A stretch of DNA of 64,000 bases from Streptomyces sp. V3I8. GTDB lineage: Bacteria > Actinomycetota > Actinomycetes > Streptomycetales > Streptomycetaceae. The translations under genes were made by a program, and so were the position numbers. The notes under the pieces were generated by a model that was not told where the DNA came from, did not search any database, and saw only the letters and a list, made by a program, of their open reading frames with translations. The stretch spans positions 5,022,001 through 5,086,000 of the forward strand of contig NZ_JAUSZL010000002.1 of NCBI RefSeq assembly GCF_030817535.1. The letters run 5' to 3'. Below, piece after piece: positions 40,303 through 51,808 of the stretch. The stretch's first letter is position 1. Every line of letters begins with the position of its first letter.

Positions 40303-41230
40303 CGCCACCGACACGCCCGCCGCGCAGGACGACGCGCTCGCGGGACGAGCAGGACGGGCGGGGCGGACAGGACGGGCGGGGCGGGCGCCGAGCCCGTTGT
40401 GGACGCTCGGCCTGCTGCGCAACGAGCTCGGCACCACACTGCGCCGCTGGCGGACGATCGCGCTGCTCGGGGTGCTGGCCGCGGTGCCGGTGCTGGTCGG
40501 CATCGCGATCAGGATCGAGACGAGCGACGGGTCGTCCCCCGGAGGCGGCGGGGGAGAGGGGCCGGCGTTCATCGCGCAGATCACCAACAACGGACTCTTC
40601 CTGGTGTTCACCGCGCTCGCCGCCACGCTGCCGTTCTTCCTGCCCATGGCGGTCGGCGTCGTCGCGGGCGACGCGATAGCGGGCGAGGCCAACGCGGGGA
40701 CCCTGCGCTACCTGCTGGTCGCCCCGGCGGGACGTACCCGCCTGCTGCTCACCAAGTACGCGACCACGCTGGCCTTCTGCCTCGTCGCGACGCTCGTCGT
40801 GGCGACCTCGGCGCTCGTCGTCGGCGCGCTCCTGTTCCCGCTGGGCGAGCTGACCACGATCTCCGGCACCCGCATCAGCTTCGGCGAGGGACTGCTCCGG
40901 GCCCTGCTGATCGCGCTGGTCGTCGCCGCGTCACTGACCGGGATCGCGGCACTGGGGCTGTTCGTCTCGACCCTGACGAACAGCGGGATCGCGGCGATGG
41001 CCACGACCGTCGGCCTGCTCATCACCGTGCAGATCCTCGACCAGATACCCCAGCTCCACGCGCTCCAGCCGTACTTCTTCTCGCACTACTGGCTGTCCTT
41101 CGCCGACCTGATGCGCGATCCCCTCTACTGGGACGACCTGATCCGCAACCTCGAACTCCAGGCGCTGTACGCGGCGGTGTTCGGCTCGGCTGCCTGGGCG
41201 CGCTTCACGGCGAAGGACGTCACCGCCTAG
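40289..41230 (+). CDS. ABC transporter permease (ABC-2 type)
   Basis: A 313-aa membrane protein with six helices (about 55-73, 97-125, 147-180, 203-232, 238-258, 285-302). It has an Arg/Gly/Ala-rich N-terminal stretch with GRAGR repeats and the ABC-2 pattern GEANAGTLRYLLVAPAGRTRLLLTKY. It forms an exporter with the overlapping ATPase gene. Confidence 0.87.
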   Translation: MSRADATDTPAAQDDALAGRAGRAGRTGRAGRAPSPLWTLGLLRNELGTTLRRWRTIALLGVLAAVPVLVGIAIRIETSDGSSPGGGGGEGPAFIAQITNNGLFLVFTALAATLPFFLPMAVGVVAGDAIAGEANAGTLRYLLVAPAGRTRLLLTKYATTLAFCLVATLVVATSALVVGALLFPLGELTTISGTRISFGEGLLRALLIALVVAASLTGIAALGLFVSTLTNSGIAAMATTVGLLITVQILDQIPQLHALQPYFFSHYWLSFADLMRDPLYWDDLIRNLELQALYAAVFGSAAWARFTAKDVTA

Positions 41231-41253
41231 AGCCCGGAAAGTCCTCCCGCGGC

Positions 41254-41835
41254 TCAGCTCCCGTAGGGGAAGCGGGCGAGCGGGGGCTCTTGGGCGAAGA
41301 AGGTCTTGGCCCTGGTCAGGGCGGCGGAGTCGGACAGTACGTCCCCGGGCTTGCTGCCGTTGCCGAGGAGGACCCCGCCGAAGCGCATCCCCAGGTAGGC
41401 GGCCGAGTTGTTGAGGGTGCCGACGAGTGGGTCCGCGACCTCTTCCTCCTCGTGCGCGAGCGCGGTGACACCCCACAGGGTGCGCCCGCCCATCGTCTCC
41501 TTGAAGTCGATGCCGGGGGTGCGCAGCCAGCCCGACCAGTGGTCGAGGTAGCGCTTGGTGGACGCGGACACGGAGTACCAGTACAGCGGCGAGGCGATGA
41601 CGAGGTCCGTCGCCGCGAGCGTCGCGTCGAGCAGTGTCGCGGCGTGGTCGCCGGACGGCCGGACATGGTCGCTGTCGTGGCGCAGGTCCTCGAAGTCGGG
41701 CAGCGGGTGTTCGGCCAGAGCGATCCATTGCCGGGTGACGTCGGCCGGCAGTTGTTCGGCTGCCTTGCGGGCCAGCAGCTCCGTGTTGCCGTGGTCGCGG
41801 CTGCTGCCCAGCAGGAAAAGGAAGTGGCGGGTCAT
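41254..41835 (-). CDS. NAD(P)H-dependent FMN reductase / flavodoxin-fold protein
   Basis: A 193-aa protein with the FMN phosphate loop GSSRDHGNT (10-18), ASPLYWYSVSASTKRYLDHW (the flavodoxin-like quinone-reductase block) and GRTLWGVTALAHEEEE. It probably reduces quinones, azo or flavin substrates in the cytoplasm. An unusually long 47-bp dyad lies 25 bp upstream of its start, suggesting a dedicated repressor encoded elsewhere. It is convergent with the ABC permease gene. Confidence 0.85.
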   Translation of the reverse strand: MTRHFLFLLGSSRDHGNTELLARKAAEQLPADVTRQWIALAEHPLPDFEDLRHDSDHVRPSGDHAATLLDATLAATDLVIASPLYWYSVSASTKRYLDHWSGWLRTPGIDFKETMGGRTLWGVTALAHEEEEVADPLVGTLNNSAAYLGMRFGGVLLGNGSKPGDVLSDSAALTRAKTFFAQEPPLARFPYGS

Positions 41836-41859
41836 GAGGGCTCCGTCATGTAGGGCGTA

Positions 41860-41906
41860 CGACGACTACACGCGTATGCAGTATATGCACACGCATGTAG
41901 TCGTCG
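41860..41906. promoter_or_regulatory. 47-bp imperfect palindrome upstream of FMN reductase gene
   Basis: The arms 41860-41882 and 41884-41906 pair at 19 of 23 positions. The outer 11 bp are perfect (CGACGACTACA/TGTAGTCGTCG), and an inner ATGCA/TGCAT-type match follows. It starts 25 bp upstream of the FMN reductase ATG and 44 bp beyond the M28 stop. Its AT-rich centre and position favour an operator. It could also be a terminator of the M28 gene. Confidence 0.6.
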
Positions 41907-41949
41907 GCCGCCCCGGCGGCGGGCCGGTCTGCTCCGGGAACGGGCCGGT

Positions 41950-42990
<1,041 letters not shown>

Positions 42991-43075
42991 TCAGCCGCGT
43001 TCGCATAGCGGATGCCTGGCGTTCACCGGGCCGAACGGGCTGACCGGACTGACCGGGCCGGCCGGGCCGGCCGGG

Positions 43076-43564
43076 TCAGTGGAGGCAGAACTCGTTGCCC
43101 TCCGGGTCCGCCATCACCACCCACTCGCCGGACGGCTCCTTCACCTTCCGCACGACCGTCGCCCCCAGTCCGGTCAGCCGCACGACCTCAGCGTCCCGCC
43201 GACCGCCCTCGGTGTGCAGGTCGATGTGCAGCCGGTTCTTCACGGACTTCGGCTCCGGCACCCGCTGGAAGAGCAGCCGCCGCCCGAGCCCCGTCCCGCT
43301 CTCCTTCTCGTACGGGTCCTGCGGGTGCCGTACGCCGGTGGCGTCCCGCCACGCGTGGCGGCCGTGCGACGCGACGACGATCTCGGGCGGTACGGCGCCG
43401 GCGCTCAACAGGCGCTCGATCAGCGCGCTGTGGTCCTCGACCAGGTAGCCGAGGGCGGCGCCCCAGAAGTCGGCCTGGGCGTGCGGGTCGGCGCTGTCGA
43501 CGACGAGTTTCCAGTGCAGGGGAGCGGGAGCGGGTGTGGACCGGAATGCGGAGGCTTCTGTCAT
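43076..43564 (-). CDS. VOC family (glyoxalase/bleomycin-resistance fold) protein
   Basis: A 162-aa protein of the vicinal-oxygen-chelate superfamily. It shows the paired beta-alpha-beta-beta-beta modules: HWKLVVDSADPHAQADFWGAALGY, then LLFQRVPEPKSVKNRLHIDLHT and VMADPEGNEFCLH. The terminal DPEGNEF block is the classic C-terminal signature. Substrate unknown. The leader region between it and the divergent PobA-like gene contains a dispersed repeat. Confidence 0.85.
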   Translation of the reverse strand: MTEASAFRSTPAPAPLHWKLVVDSADPHAQADFWGAALGYLVEDHSALIERLLSAGAVPPEIVVASHGRHAWRDATGVRHPQDPYEKESGTGLGRRLLFQRVPEPKSVKNRLHIDLHTEGGRRDAEVVRLTGLGATVVRKVKEPSGEWVVMADPEGNEFCLH

Positions 43565-43649
43565 GGCAATTACTCATAGTGGCTGGACAGACGACAGACA
43601 ATGAGGCGGGATACCGGAGAGGGATTTTCGCCCCGCCGTCCCGCCTTTC

Positions 43650-43690
43650 AGGGGCGCGGGGAACTGCGCGACCAGCCCCCACCGCACCCG
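43650..43690 (+). repeat. Dispersed GC-rich repeat, copy before PobA-like gene
   Basis: The core AGGGGCGCGGGGAAC is at 43650-43664, followed by TGCGCGACCAG and a C-rich stretch, then a run of CACCCG hexamers to about 43708. This copy lies between divergent genes, so terminating a transcript cannot be its general role. Confidence 0.75.
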
Positions 43691-43764
43691 CACCCGCACC
43701 CGCACCCGCGATCAACCCCGCTCGCCGAAAGGCGAGTTGGCGCCGAGTTCGCCATACTGCCCGC

Positions 43765-45000
43765 ATGACCGCAGACGTCTGCGCACCGTCCGCCACGCCC
43801 CTTCCCGCCTCCTCGCAGCGCACCCGGGTGGTCGTCGTGGGCGCCGGACCCGCCGGTCTCACCCTGGCCAACATCCTGCGGGCCGCCTCCGTGGACTGCG
43901 TGGTGCTGGAGAACGAGAGCAGGGAGTTCGTCGAGCGGCGACCGCGGGCGGGCTTCCTGGAGGAGTGGGCGGTCCGCGCGCTGGACGGCCGGGGCCTCGC
44001 GGACCGGCTGCTGCGAGACACCGAGGTGCACACCGAGTGCGAGTTCCGGTTCGAGGGGGAGAGCCACCGGTTCTCGTACACCCAGGTGTCGGGGCAGCGG
44101 CACTACGTCTATCCGCAGCCGCTCCTGGTGACGGACCTGGTGCGCGAGTACGCGGACGTCCGGGGCGGTGACATCCGCTTCGGCGTCCGCGATCTCGACC
44201 CGGCCGGGATCGACACGGACCGGCCCTCGGTGGCGTACACGGATCCGGACACGGGTGAGCACGTCCGGCTCGACTGCGATTTCGTCGCGGGCTGCGACGG
44301 CGCGCGCGGGGTGACCCGGGACCGTATGCCGGCGGAGCACGTCACGGTCGCCCGGCACGGCCTCGGGGCCGGCTGGCTGGCGCTGCTCGCCGAGGCGCCG
44401 CCGTCCTGCGACTGTGTCGTCTTCGGCATCCATCCGCGCGGCTTCGCCGGGCACATGGCCCGCAGCCCGCAGGTCACCCGCTACTACCTCGAATGCCCGC
44501 CGGGCGACGACCCGGAGAACTGGCCGCACGAACGCGTCTGGTCCGAGCTGCACGAACGGCTCGCGGCGGACGGGGCCCGGCCGCTCGTCGAGGGCAGGCT
44601 GATCGAGAAGCGCGTCCTGGACCTGCACAACTACGTGGTCGAGCCGATGGCGTACGGGCGGCTGTACCTGGCGGGGGACGCGGCCCACCTGCTCGCGCCG
44701 ATCGGCGCCAAGGGCATGAACCTCGCGATCCACGACTCCCTGCTGCTCGCCGACGCGCTCGTCGCCCACTACGCCGAGGGCGACGACAGCGCGCTGAGCG
44801 GTTATTCGCAGGCGTGTCTGCGACGGGTGTGGCAGTACCAGGAGTTCTCGCAGTGGCTCTCCGAGGTGTACCACGGCGTCTCGTCCGGCGATCCGTTCCG
44901 CGCGGGCGTCGCGAGGGCACGGCTGCGGCGGACGCTCGGCTCACCGGTCGCCGCGGCGGCCTTCGCCGAACTGTTCATGGGCAAGGACACGGACTACTGA
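43765..45000 (+). CDS. pobA: FAD-dependent 4-hydroxybenzoate 3-monooxygenase (PobA-like)
   Basis: A 411-aa class A flavin hydroxylase. The N-terminal FAD fold VVVVGAGPAGLTLANILR begins near 22, and RPRAGFLEEWAVRALD matches the PobA block (R...G.LE). The DG motif is CDGARGVTR, and the GD motif is LYLAGDAAHLLAPIGAKGMNLAIHDSLLLADAL, strongly PobA-like. It should convert 4-hydroxybenzoate to protocatechuate using NADPH. ATG 43765 matches the start of homology after a short Ala/Ser leader. No PobR or protocatechuate genes are adjacent. The stop lies in a tandem duplication. Confidence 0.87.
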   Translation: MTADVCAPSATPLPASSQRTRVVVVGAGPAGLTLANILRAASVDCVVLENESREFVERRPRAGFLEEWAVRALDGRGLADRLLRDTEVHTECEFRFEGESHRFSYTQVSGQRHYVYPQPLLVTDLVREYADVRGGDIRFGVRDLDPAGIDTDRPSVAYTDPDTGEHVRLDCDFVAGCDGARGVTRDRMPAEHVTVARHGLGAGWLALLAEAPPSCDCVVFGIHPRGFAGHMARSPQVTRYYLECPPGDDPENWPHERVWSELHERLAADGARPLVEGRLIEKRVLDLHNYVVEPMAYGRLYLAGDAAHLLAPIGAKGMNLAIHDSLLLADALVAHYAEGDDSALSGYSQACLRRVWQYQEFSQWLSEVYHGVSSGDPFRAGVARARLRRTLGSPVAAAAFAELFMGKDTDY

Positions 45001-45041
45001 CGCACACGGACACGGCCTACTGACGGACACGGCCTACTGAC
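44985..45041 (+). repeat. Three 17-bp repeats holding both convergent stop codons
   Basis: GGACACGG(A/C)CTACTGAC occurs at 44985-45001, 45008-45024 and 45025-45041. The pobA TGA is in copy 1, and the rarD stop (CTA on this strand) is in copy 3. The duplication generates in-line stop codons on both strands. Confidence 0.7.
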
Positions 45042-46062
45042 GGCCGGCTTCCGCCTCGGCCGCCTCGGCCGTCTTCGTCGTCTCCGCCGCCTCCGCGGTC
45101 GCCGACGCCGCCGCGATCGTCGCGTCGCGCAGGACCATCCTCGACCGGCGGGCCGTCCGCAGCGCGTCCCAGGTCAGCACCGACAGCGCGGCCCACACCA
45201 GAGCGAACCCGGCCCACCGCTCGGGCGGCATCTCCTCGTGGAAGTACAGGATGCCCAGCAGGAACTGCAGCACGGGCGCCAGGTACTGCAGCAGTCCCAG
45301 CGTGGACAGCGGCACCCGGATCGCCGCCGCGCCGAAGCACACGAGCGGCAGGGCGGTCACGACACCGGTCAGGGCCAGCAGGACCGCGTGCCCGGCGCCC
45401 TCGCCGCCGAAGGTCGCGTCGCCCCGGGCGGAGAGCCACAGCAGGTAGCCGAGCGCGGGCAGGAACTGGATCGCGGTCTCCGCGGCGAGCGACTCCAGCC
45501 CGCCGAGGTTGAGCTTCTTCTTCACGAGTCCGTACGTGGCGAAGGAGAAGGCGAGGCAGAGGGAGATCCACGGCGGCTGGCCGTACCCGAAGGCCAGTAC
45601 GAGCACCGCGACGAAGCCGGTGCCCACCGCGGCCCACTGCGCGGGGCGCAGCCGTTCCTTCAGGAGCAGGACGCCCATGGCGATGGTGACGAGCGGGTTG
45701 ATGAAGTAACCGAGCGACGCCTCCACCACGTGGCCGCTGTTCACGGCCCAGATGTAGACGCCCCAGTTGACGGTGATGACGGCCGCCGCGACGGTGATCA
45801 GACCCAGTTTGCGCGGCCGGCGCAGCAACGGGACCACCCAGGCCCAGCGCCGCGTCACCACGAGGGCGATCAGCACGAAGCCGAGCGACCAGACCATGCG
45901 GTGGGCGAGGATCTCGCCGGCGCCCGCCGGTTCGAGGAACGGCCAGAACAGGGGCACGAGCCCCCACATGCCGTACGCGGCGAAACCGTTCAGCAGGCCG
46001 ATCCGCTGTTCACCCCTGGACTCCGGCCCTGTGCGCTGCTCGCCCTTGGACTCCACCGGCAC
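45034..46062 (-). CDS. rarD: EamA family transporter RarD
   Basis: A 342-aa ten-helix drug/metabolite transporter of the RarD subgroup. Characteristic blocks are GFAAYGMWGLVPLFWPFLEPAGAGEILAHRMVWS, NWGVYIWAVNSGHVVEASLGYFINPLVTIAMGVLLLKERL and GLLQYLAPVLQFLLGILYFHEEM. The substrate of RarD is not established. It has an extra Ala/Glu/Thr-rich C-terminal tail of about 30 residues. Its stop lies inside a tandem repeat shared with pobA. Confidence 0.9.
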   Translation of the reverse strand: MPVESKGEQRTGPESRGEQRIGLLNGFAAYGMWGLVPLFWPFLEPAGAGEILAHRMVWSLGFVLIALVVTRRWAWVVPLLRRPRKLGLITVAAAVITVNWGVYIWAVNSGHVVEASLGYFINPLVTIAMGVLLLKERLRPAQWAAVGTGFVAVLVLAFGYGQPPWISLCLAFSFATYGLVKKKLNLGGLESLAAETAIQFLPALGYLLWLSARGDATFGGEGAGHAVLLALTGVVTALPLVCFGAAAIRVPLSTLGLLQYLAPVLQFLLGILYFHEEMPPERWAGFALVWAALSVLTWDALRTARRSRMVLRDATIAAASATAEAAETTKTAEAAEAEAGRQ

Positions 46063-46241
46063 GGCCCCTCCTTCTGCTCACCCGGCTGCCGGTCCCGCGG
46101 CGTCCGAGCCACGCGCAGCCTCCAAGAAGGTAGCGCCAAGCACCCCCGCACGTCATGCCCGTATCGGCATACGGTCATGACAGGCGGAGGTGCAGAGAGC
46201 GAGCCCGTTCCGGGCGGGGGCCCGGAGCCCGGCCTCCGGGG

Positions 46242-47096
46242 TCAGCCCTTGAGCGCCGCCGCGATCGACTCCGTGATCGGCGTGGTCGGGCGTCCGGTCA
46301 GCCGGGACAGGTCGCCGCTGGTGACGAGCAGCTCGCCCTTGGCGATGGACTCGTCCACGCCGGCCAGGATCGCGGCGAACGGCTCGGGCAGCCCGGCGCC
46401 GGTCAGGATGCCCTTGTACGTCTCGGCGGGGACGGCGTTGTACGCGATCTCCTTGCCGGAGGCCTCCGACACCGCGGCGGCGTACTCGGTGAAGTCGAAG
46501 GCGGTGTCGCCGCCCAGCTCGTACGTCTTGTTCTCGTGGCCCTCGCCGGTCAGTACGGCCACGGCGGCGGCGGCGTAGTCCGCGCGGGCGGCGGCGGAGA
46601 TCCTGCCCTCGCCGGCCGCCTGGACGACGGCGCCGTGCTCGAGGACCGGGGCCAGGTTCTCGGTGTAGTTCTCGTTGTACCAGCCGTTGCGCAGCAGGGT
46701 GTAGGGCACGCCCGACTCCAGGACGGCGGCCTCGGTGCCCCGGTGGTCGTCGGCCAGCGCGGCGGTGAGGCTGCCGGAGGCGCTGGTGTAGGCGAAGAGC
46801 GCGACACCGGCGGCCTTGGCGGCGCCGAGGACGACCTGGTGCTGGGCGACCCGGCCCTTGTCGAACTCGTTGCCCGAGATGAGCAGCACCTTGTCGCCGG
46901 CGGAGAAGACGCCGTCGAAGGTCTCGGGAGCGTTGTAGTCGGCGACCGCGATCCGCACGCCGCGGGCGGCGAAGCCCGCGGCCTTCTCCTCGCTGCGGAC
47001 GACGGCGGTGACCTGGTCGGCCGGGACCTTCTCCAGCAGTCCCTCGATGACGTGCCTGCCGAGGTGTCCGGTGGCTCCGGTGACGACGATGCTCAT
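46242..47096 (-). CDS. NAD(P)H-binding quinone reductase, QorB/NmrA-like SDR
   Basis: A 284-aa atypical short-chain dehydrogenase. The N-terminal VVTGATGHLGRHVIEGLL is the NAD(P)H-binding loop, with LLISGNEFDKGRVAQHQ, FAYTSASG, TLLRNGWYNENY and the C-terminal block PITESIAAALKG typical of QorB/YtfG NAD(P)H:quinone oxidoreductase 2. It is divergent from an HxlR regulator with a conserved redox cysteine and shares a dyad with it, a pairing seen for quinone-responsive qor/QorR systems. It likely detoxifies quinones by two-electron reduction. Confidence 0.85.
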   Translation of the reverse strand: MSIVVTGATGHLGRHVIEGLLEKVPADQVTAVVRSEEKAAGFAARGVRIAVADYNAPETFDGVFSAGDKVLLISGNEFDKGRVAQHQVVLGAAKAAGVALFAYTSASGSLTAALADDHRGTEAAVLESGVPYTLLRNGWYNENYTENLAPVLEHGAVVQAAGEGRISAAARADYAAAAVAVLTGEGHENKTYELGGDTAFDFTEYAAAVSEASGKEIAYNAVPAETYKGILTGAGLPEPFAAILAGVDESIAKGELLVTSGDLSRLTGRPTTPITESIAAALKG

Positions 47097-47118
47097 GGTG
47101 GAAGCAACTCCTTGTGGG

Positions 47119-47169
47119 GTGGGTACTCACTCACCATAGGAGCTGCACTAACTCTGGGAAAGTACCCAC
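47119..47169. promoter_or_regulatory. Paired operator half-sites between quinone reductase and HxlR gene
   Basis: GTGGGTACT (47119-47127) and its perfect complement AGTACCCAC (47161-47169) lie 42 bp apart centre to centre, about four helical turns. They flank the promoters of both divergent genes. Autoregulation and repression by the adjacent HxlR protein is the obvious reading. Confidence 0.55.
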
Positions 47170-47188
47170 TTTGAAGTAAGGTACATAC

Positions 47189-47680
47189 ATGACAGTAAGC
47201 ACCTCGGCAGTGAACACGGCGGCGAGCGCGACCTCGGGCGTCACGTCAGGCGTGACGTCAGGCGTGACGCCGGACGCGGCGCAGGGCGTGACGTCGAACG
47301 CGGCAGCCGACGCGCTGGTGGGCAGGTACACCGCCGGCGAGGGGATGTGTCCGTACCGCCTCGTCCTGGAGCACGTCACCAGCCGCTGGGGCGTCCTCGT
47401 CCTGATCGAGCTCATGGAGCGCCCGTACCGCTTCAGTGAGCTGCGCCGGGCGATCGGCAGGGTCAGCGAGAAGATGCTCACCCAGACCCTGCAGACCCTG
47501 GAACGCGACGGCATCGTCCACCGCGACGCCAAGCCGGTCATCCCGCCGCGCGTCGACTACTCCCTCACCGAACTGGGCCGCGAGGCCGGCGAACAGGTCC
47601 GCGCCCTGGCGATGTGGACGGAGACCCGGATGGGCGACGTGGAGAAGGCCCGCCGGGCATACGACGAGGCCCGGTCCTGA
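47189..47680 (+). CDS. HxlR (DUF24) family redox-type transcriptional regulator
   Basis: A 163-aa winged-helix regulator. After a low-complexity N-terminus with SGVT repeats, the domain begins at GMCPYRLVLEHVTSRWGVLVLIEL with C53 at the position of the thiol sensor in YodB/HypR/QorR proteins. It continues with RFSELRRAIGRVSEKMLTQTLQTLERDGIVHR (recognition helix and wing). It probably represses the divergent quinone reductase until quinones or oxidants modify C53. AAGG lies 7 nt before the ATG. Confidence 0.88.
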   Translation: MTVSTSAVNTAASATSGVTSGVTSGVTPDAAQGVTSNAAADALVGRYTAGEGMCPYRLVLEHVTSRWGVLVLIELMERPYRFSELRRAIGRVSEKMLTQTLQTLERDGIVHRDAKPVIPPRVDYSLTELGREAGEQVRALAMWTETRMGDVEKARRAYDEARS

Positions 47681-47705
47681 GGGACCGGGCCGCGCTCTCC
47701 GGGGC

Positions 47706-47722
47706 GCGCCCGCGACGGGCGC
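47706..47722. terminator. Hairpin between HxlR gene and korB
   Basis: GCGCCCG-CGA-CGGGCGC has perfect 7-bp arms and a 3-nt loop. It lies in the 48-bp gap between two convergent genes. Confidence 0.5.
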
Positions 47723-47728
47723 CGGCGC

Positions 47729-48815
<1,087 letters not shown>

Positions 48816-48823
<8 letters not shown>

Positions 48824-50747
48824 CGATGGCCTCCTTGAGAGCCGTGGCGAGTTGCTCAGCCTTGAACGGCATACCGTTCACCTGGTTGTACGAGTGGGCG
48901 TCCACCAGGTACTTCGCCCTGACCAGCGTGGCCAGCTGACCGAGGTTCATCTCCGGGACGACCACTGTGTCGTAACGCTTCAGCACCGTGCCCAGATTCC
49001 GCGGGAAGGGGTTGAGATGGCGCAGATGGGCCTGCGCGATGCTCTCCCCGGCCGTGCGCAGCCGCCGTACCGCAGCGGTGATCGGTCCGTACGTCGAGCC
49101 CCAGCCGAGCACCAGCGTGCCGGCGCTCCCGGTGGGGTCGTCGACCTCCACGTCGGGTACGTCGATGCCGTCGATCTTGGCCTGCCGGGTACGGACCATG
49201 AAGTCGTGGTTGGCCGGGTCGTAGCTGATGTTGCCCGTGCCGTCCTGCTTCTCGATGCCGCCGATCCGGTGCTCCAGCCCCGGCGTGCCCGGCACCGCCC
49301 ACGGGCGGGCCAGGGTCTGCGGATCGCGCTTGTACGGCCAGAAGACCTCGGTGCCGTCCTCCAGCGTGTGGTTGGGCCCCTGGGCGAACTGCACCCGCAG
49401 GTCCGGCAGTTCGTCGATCTCGGGGATGCGCCACGGCTCGGAGCCGTTGGCCAGGTAGCCGTCCGAGAGCAGCAGCACCGGCGTACGGTACGCGAGCGCG
49501 ATCCGGGCCGCCTCCATGGCCGCGTCGAAGCAGTCGGCGGGCGTGCGCGGCGCCACGATCGGCACCGGTGCCTCGCCGTTGCGCCCGTACATCGCCTGCA
49601 GCAAGTCGGCCTGCTCGGTCTTGGTCGGCAGCCCGGTCGAGGGGCCGCCGCGCTGGATGTCGATGACCAGCAGCGGCAGCTCCAGCGAGACGGCGAGCCC
49701 GATCGTCTCGCTCTTGAGGGCCACCCCCGGACCGGAGGTCGTGGTCACCGCGAGCGAGCCGCCGAAGGCCGCGCCCAGTGCCGCCCCGATGCCCGCGATC
49801 TCGTCCTCGGCCTGGAAGGTGCGGACACCGAAGTTCTTGTGCCTGCTCAGCTCGTGCAGGATGTCGGAGGCCGGCGTGATCGGGTAGGAGCCCAGGTAGA
49901 GCGGCAGGTCCGCCTGCCGGGACGCGGCGATCAGCCCGTACGACAGCGCCAGGTTCCCGGAGATGTTGCGGTACGTGCCGGTGGGGAAGGCCTGCGTGGC
50001 GGGCGCGATCTCGTAGGAGACGGCGAAGTCCTCGGTGGTCTCGCCGAAGTTCCAGCCCGCCCGGAACGCCGCCAGGTTCGCCTTCATGATCTCGGGCTTC
50101 CTGGCGAACTTGGCGGTCAGGAACTTCTCCGTGCCCTCGGTGGGCCGGTGGTACATCCAGCTCAGCAGGCCGAGCGCGAACATGTTCTTGCTGCGCTCCG
50201 CCTCCTTGCGGGACAGGTCGAAGGACTTGAGCGCCTCGACGGTCAGCGTGGTCAGGGGCACCGGGTGGACGCTGTACCCGTCGAGGGTGCCGTCCTCCAG
50301 CGGGTTCGCGGACCAGCCGACCTTCGCCATCGCCCGTTTGGTGAACTCGTCCGTGTTGACGATGATCTCGGCGCCGCGCGGCACGTCGGCGATGTTCGCC
50401 TTCAGCGCGGCCGGGTTCATCGCCACCAGCACGTTCGGCGCGTCGCCCGGGGTGAGGATGTCGTGGTCGGCGAAATGCAGCTGGAAAGAAGAAACGCCCG
50501 GCAGGGTTCCTGCGGGCGCGCGGATCTCGGCGGGGAAGTTCGGCAGTGTCGAAAGGTCGTTGCCGAACGATGCCGTCTCGGAGGTGAACCGGTCCCCGGT
50601 GAGCTGCATGCCGTCACCGGAGTCCCCCGCGAAGCGGATGATCACCCGATCGAGTCGGCGTACGTCCTTCTCGCGTGCCGGTTTGCGCTGCTCTCCTACG
50701 ACGGCACCGTCGGCCTGCTCAGCCGGACTGCTGACCTGACTGGTCAC
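48816..50747 (-). CDS. korA: 2-oxoacid:ferredoxin oxidoreductase, fused gamma-alpha subunit
   Basis: The 643-aa partner of KorB. The N-terminal part (about 35-215) is the gamma domain (VIIRFAGDSGDGMQLTGDRF, EIRAPAGTLPGVSSFQLHF). The rest is the alpha domain (LPLYLGSYPITPASDILHELSRHKNFGVRTFQAEDEIAGIGAALGAAFGG, TTSGPGVALKSETIGLAV) with a C-terminal domain II. GTG 50747 has a full AAGGAGGT ribosome-binding site upstream. In aerobic actinobacteria KorAB can provide reduced ferredoxin from the TCA cycle; the neighbouring NADH-module-less nuo cluster is a possible acceptor. Confidence 0.93.
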
Positions 50748-51030
50748 TGAAGTGGACCTCCTTCAAGGCGGCTGTCCGGGTGCGGCCCTCCCGCAGGCCT
50801 ACCCGGGCCCAACACTACGTCGGCAAGGGGCGACCGCTCTGGGACGTTCGCACCATGGATGTCGTTCCGAGACTGCCTTACACCCTGTTTTGCCACGATT
50901 GCCCCGCCCCCGGCGTTACCTCTGCAGACGCTCCGTGTTCTTCCCTCGGTTCTCGTACAGGGGTCGCGCCGAAATCGTGACACATCGTCAGCTCTGTGGT
51001 TCTCGTGGCGCCTGTGATTCTTGTGGCTCT

Positions 51031-51702
51031 TCACGATTTCAGGTAGGTGAGGACGGCGAGAACGCGCCGGTGATCACCGTCGCTCGGGGACAGGCCCAGT
51101 TTCATGAAGATATTGCTCACGTGCTTCTCGACCGCGCCGTCGCTGACGACGAGCTGCCGGGCGACCGCGGAGTTCGTCCGTCCCTCGGCCATGAGTCCCA
51201 GCACCTCCCGCTCACGCGGGGTGAGTCCCGCGAGAACGTCCTGTTTCCGGCTGCGTCCGAGCAGCTGCGCGACGACCTCCGGGTCGAGAGCGGTGCCGCC
51301 GCGGGCCACGCGGACGACCGCGTCCACGAACTCCCGCACTTCGGCTACCCGGTCCTTGAGGAGATAGCCGACCCCGGTGCTGGAACCGGCGAGCAGTTCG
51401 GTGGCGTACTGCTCCTCCACGTACTGCGACAGCACCAGGACGCCGAGCCCCGGATGCTGCTTGCGCAACTGCACGGCCGCCTTGACGCCTTCGTCGGTGT
51501 GGGTCGGCGGCATCCGGACGTCCGCGACGACGACGTCGGGCAGCGCGTCCTGCGCCGCGAACTCCGTGATCGTCTTGATCAGCGCTTCCCCGTCACCCAC
51601 CCCCGCGATCACCTCGTGCCCGCGGTCGGTCAGCAACCGGGTCAGGCCCTCCCGCAGCAGCACTGAATCCTCGGCGATGACCACGCGCACTCTGTCCTCC
51701 AC
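51031..51702 (-). CDS. NarL/LuxR-family response regulator
   Basis: A 223-aa two-component regulator. The receiver (about 5-120) has D11/D12-type acidic residues in IAEDS, the phospho-acceptor D61 in VVADVRMPP, and KDR near 110. The C-terminal LuxR-type helix-turn-helix is [45 protein letters not shown]. The start is taken as GTG 51702 ([12 protein letters not shown]); GTG 51690 with an ideal GGAGGA is an alternative. It is the only regulator for two upstream kinase genes. Confidence 0.9.
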   Translation of the reverse strand: MEDRVRVVIAEDSVLLREGLTRLLTDRGHEVIAGVGDGEALIKTITEFAAQDALPDVVVADVRMPPTHTDEGVKAAVQLRKQHPGLGVLVLSQYVEEQYATELLAGSSTGVGYLLKDRVAEVREFVDAVVRVARGGTALDPEVVAQLLGRSRKQDVLAGLTPREREVLGLMAEGRTNSAVARQLVVSDGAVEKHVSNIFMKLGLSPSDGDHRRVLAVLTYLKS

Positions 51703-51808
51703 GATTACCGGCCCCCCAGCGCATCCCGCCCACGCCCCGCGCAGGTCGGAACCCAGCATCCCAGCATCGGGGCGCGTACGCGGCATGTTTCCACGCCCGT
51801 GAAACAGG

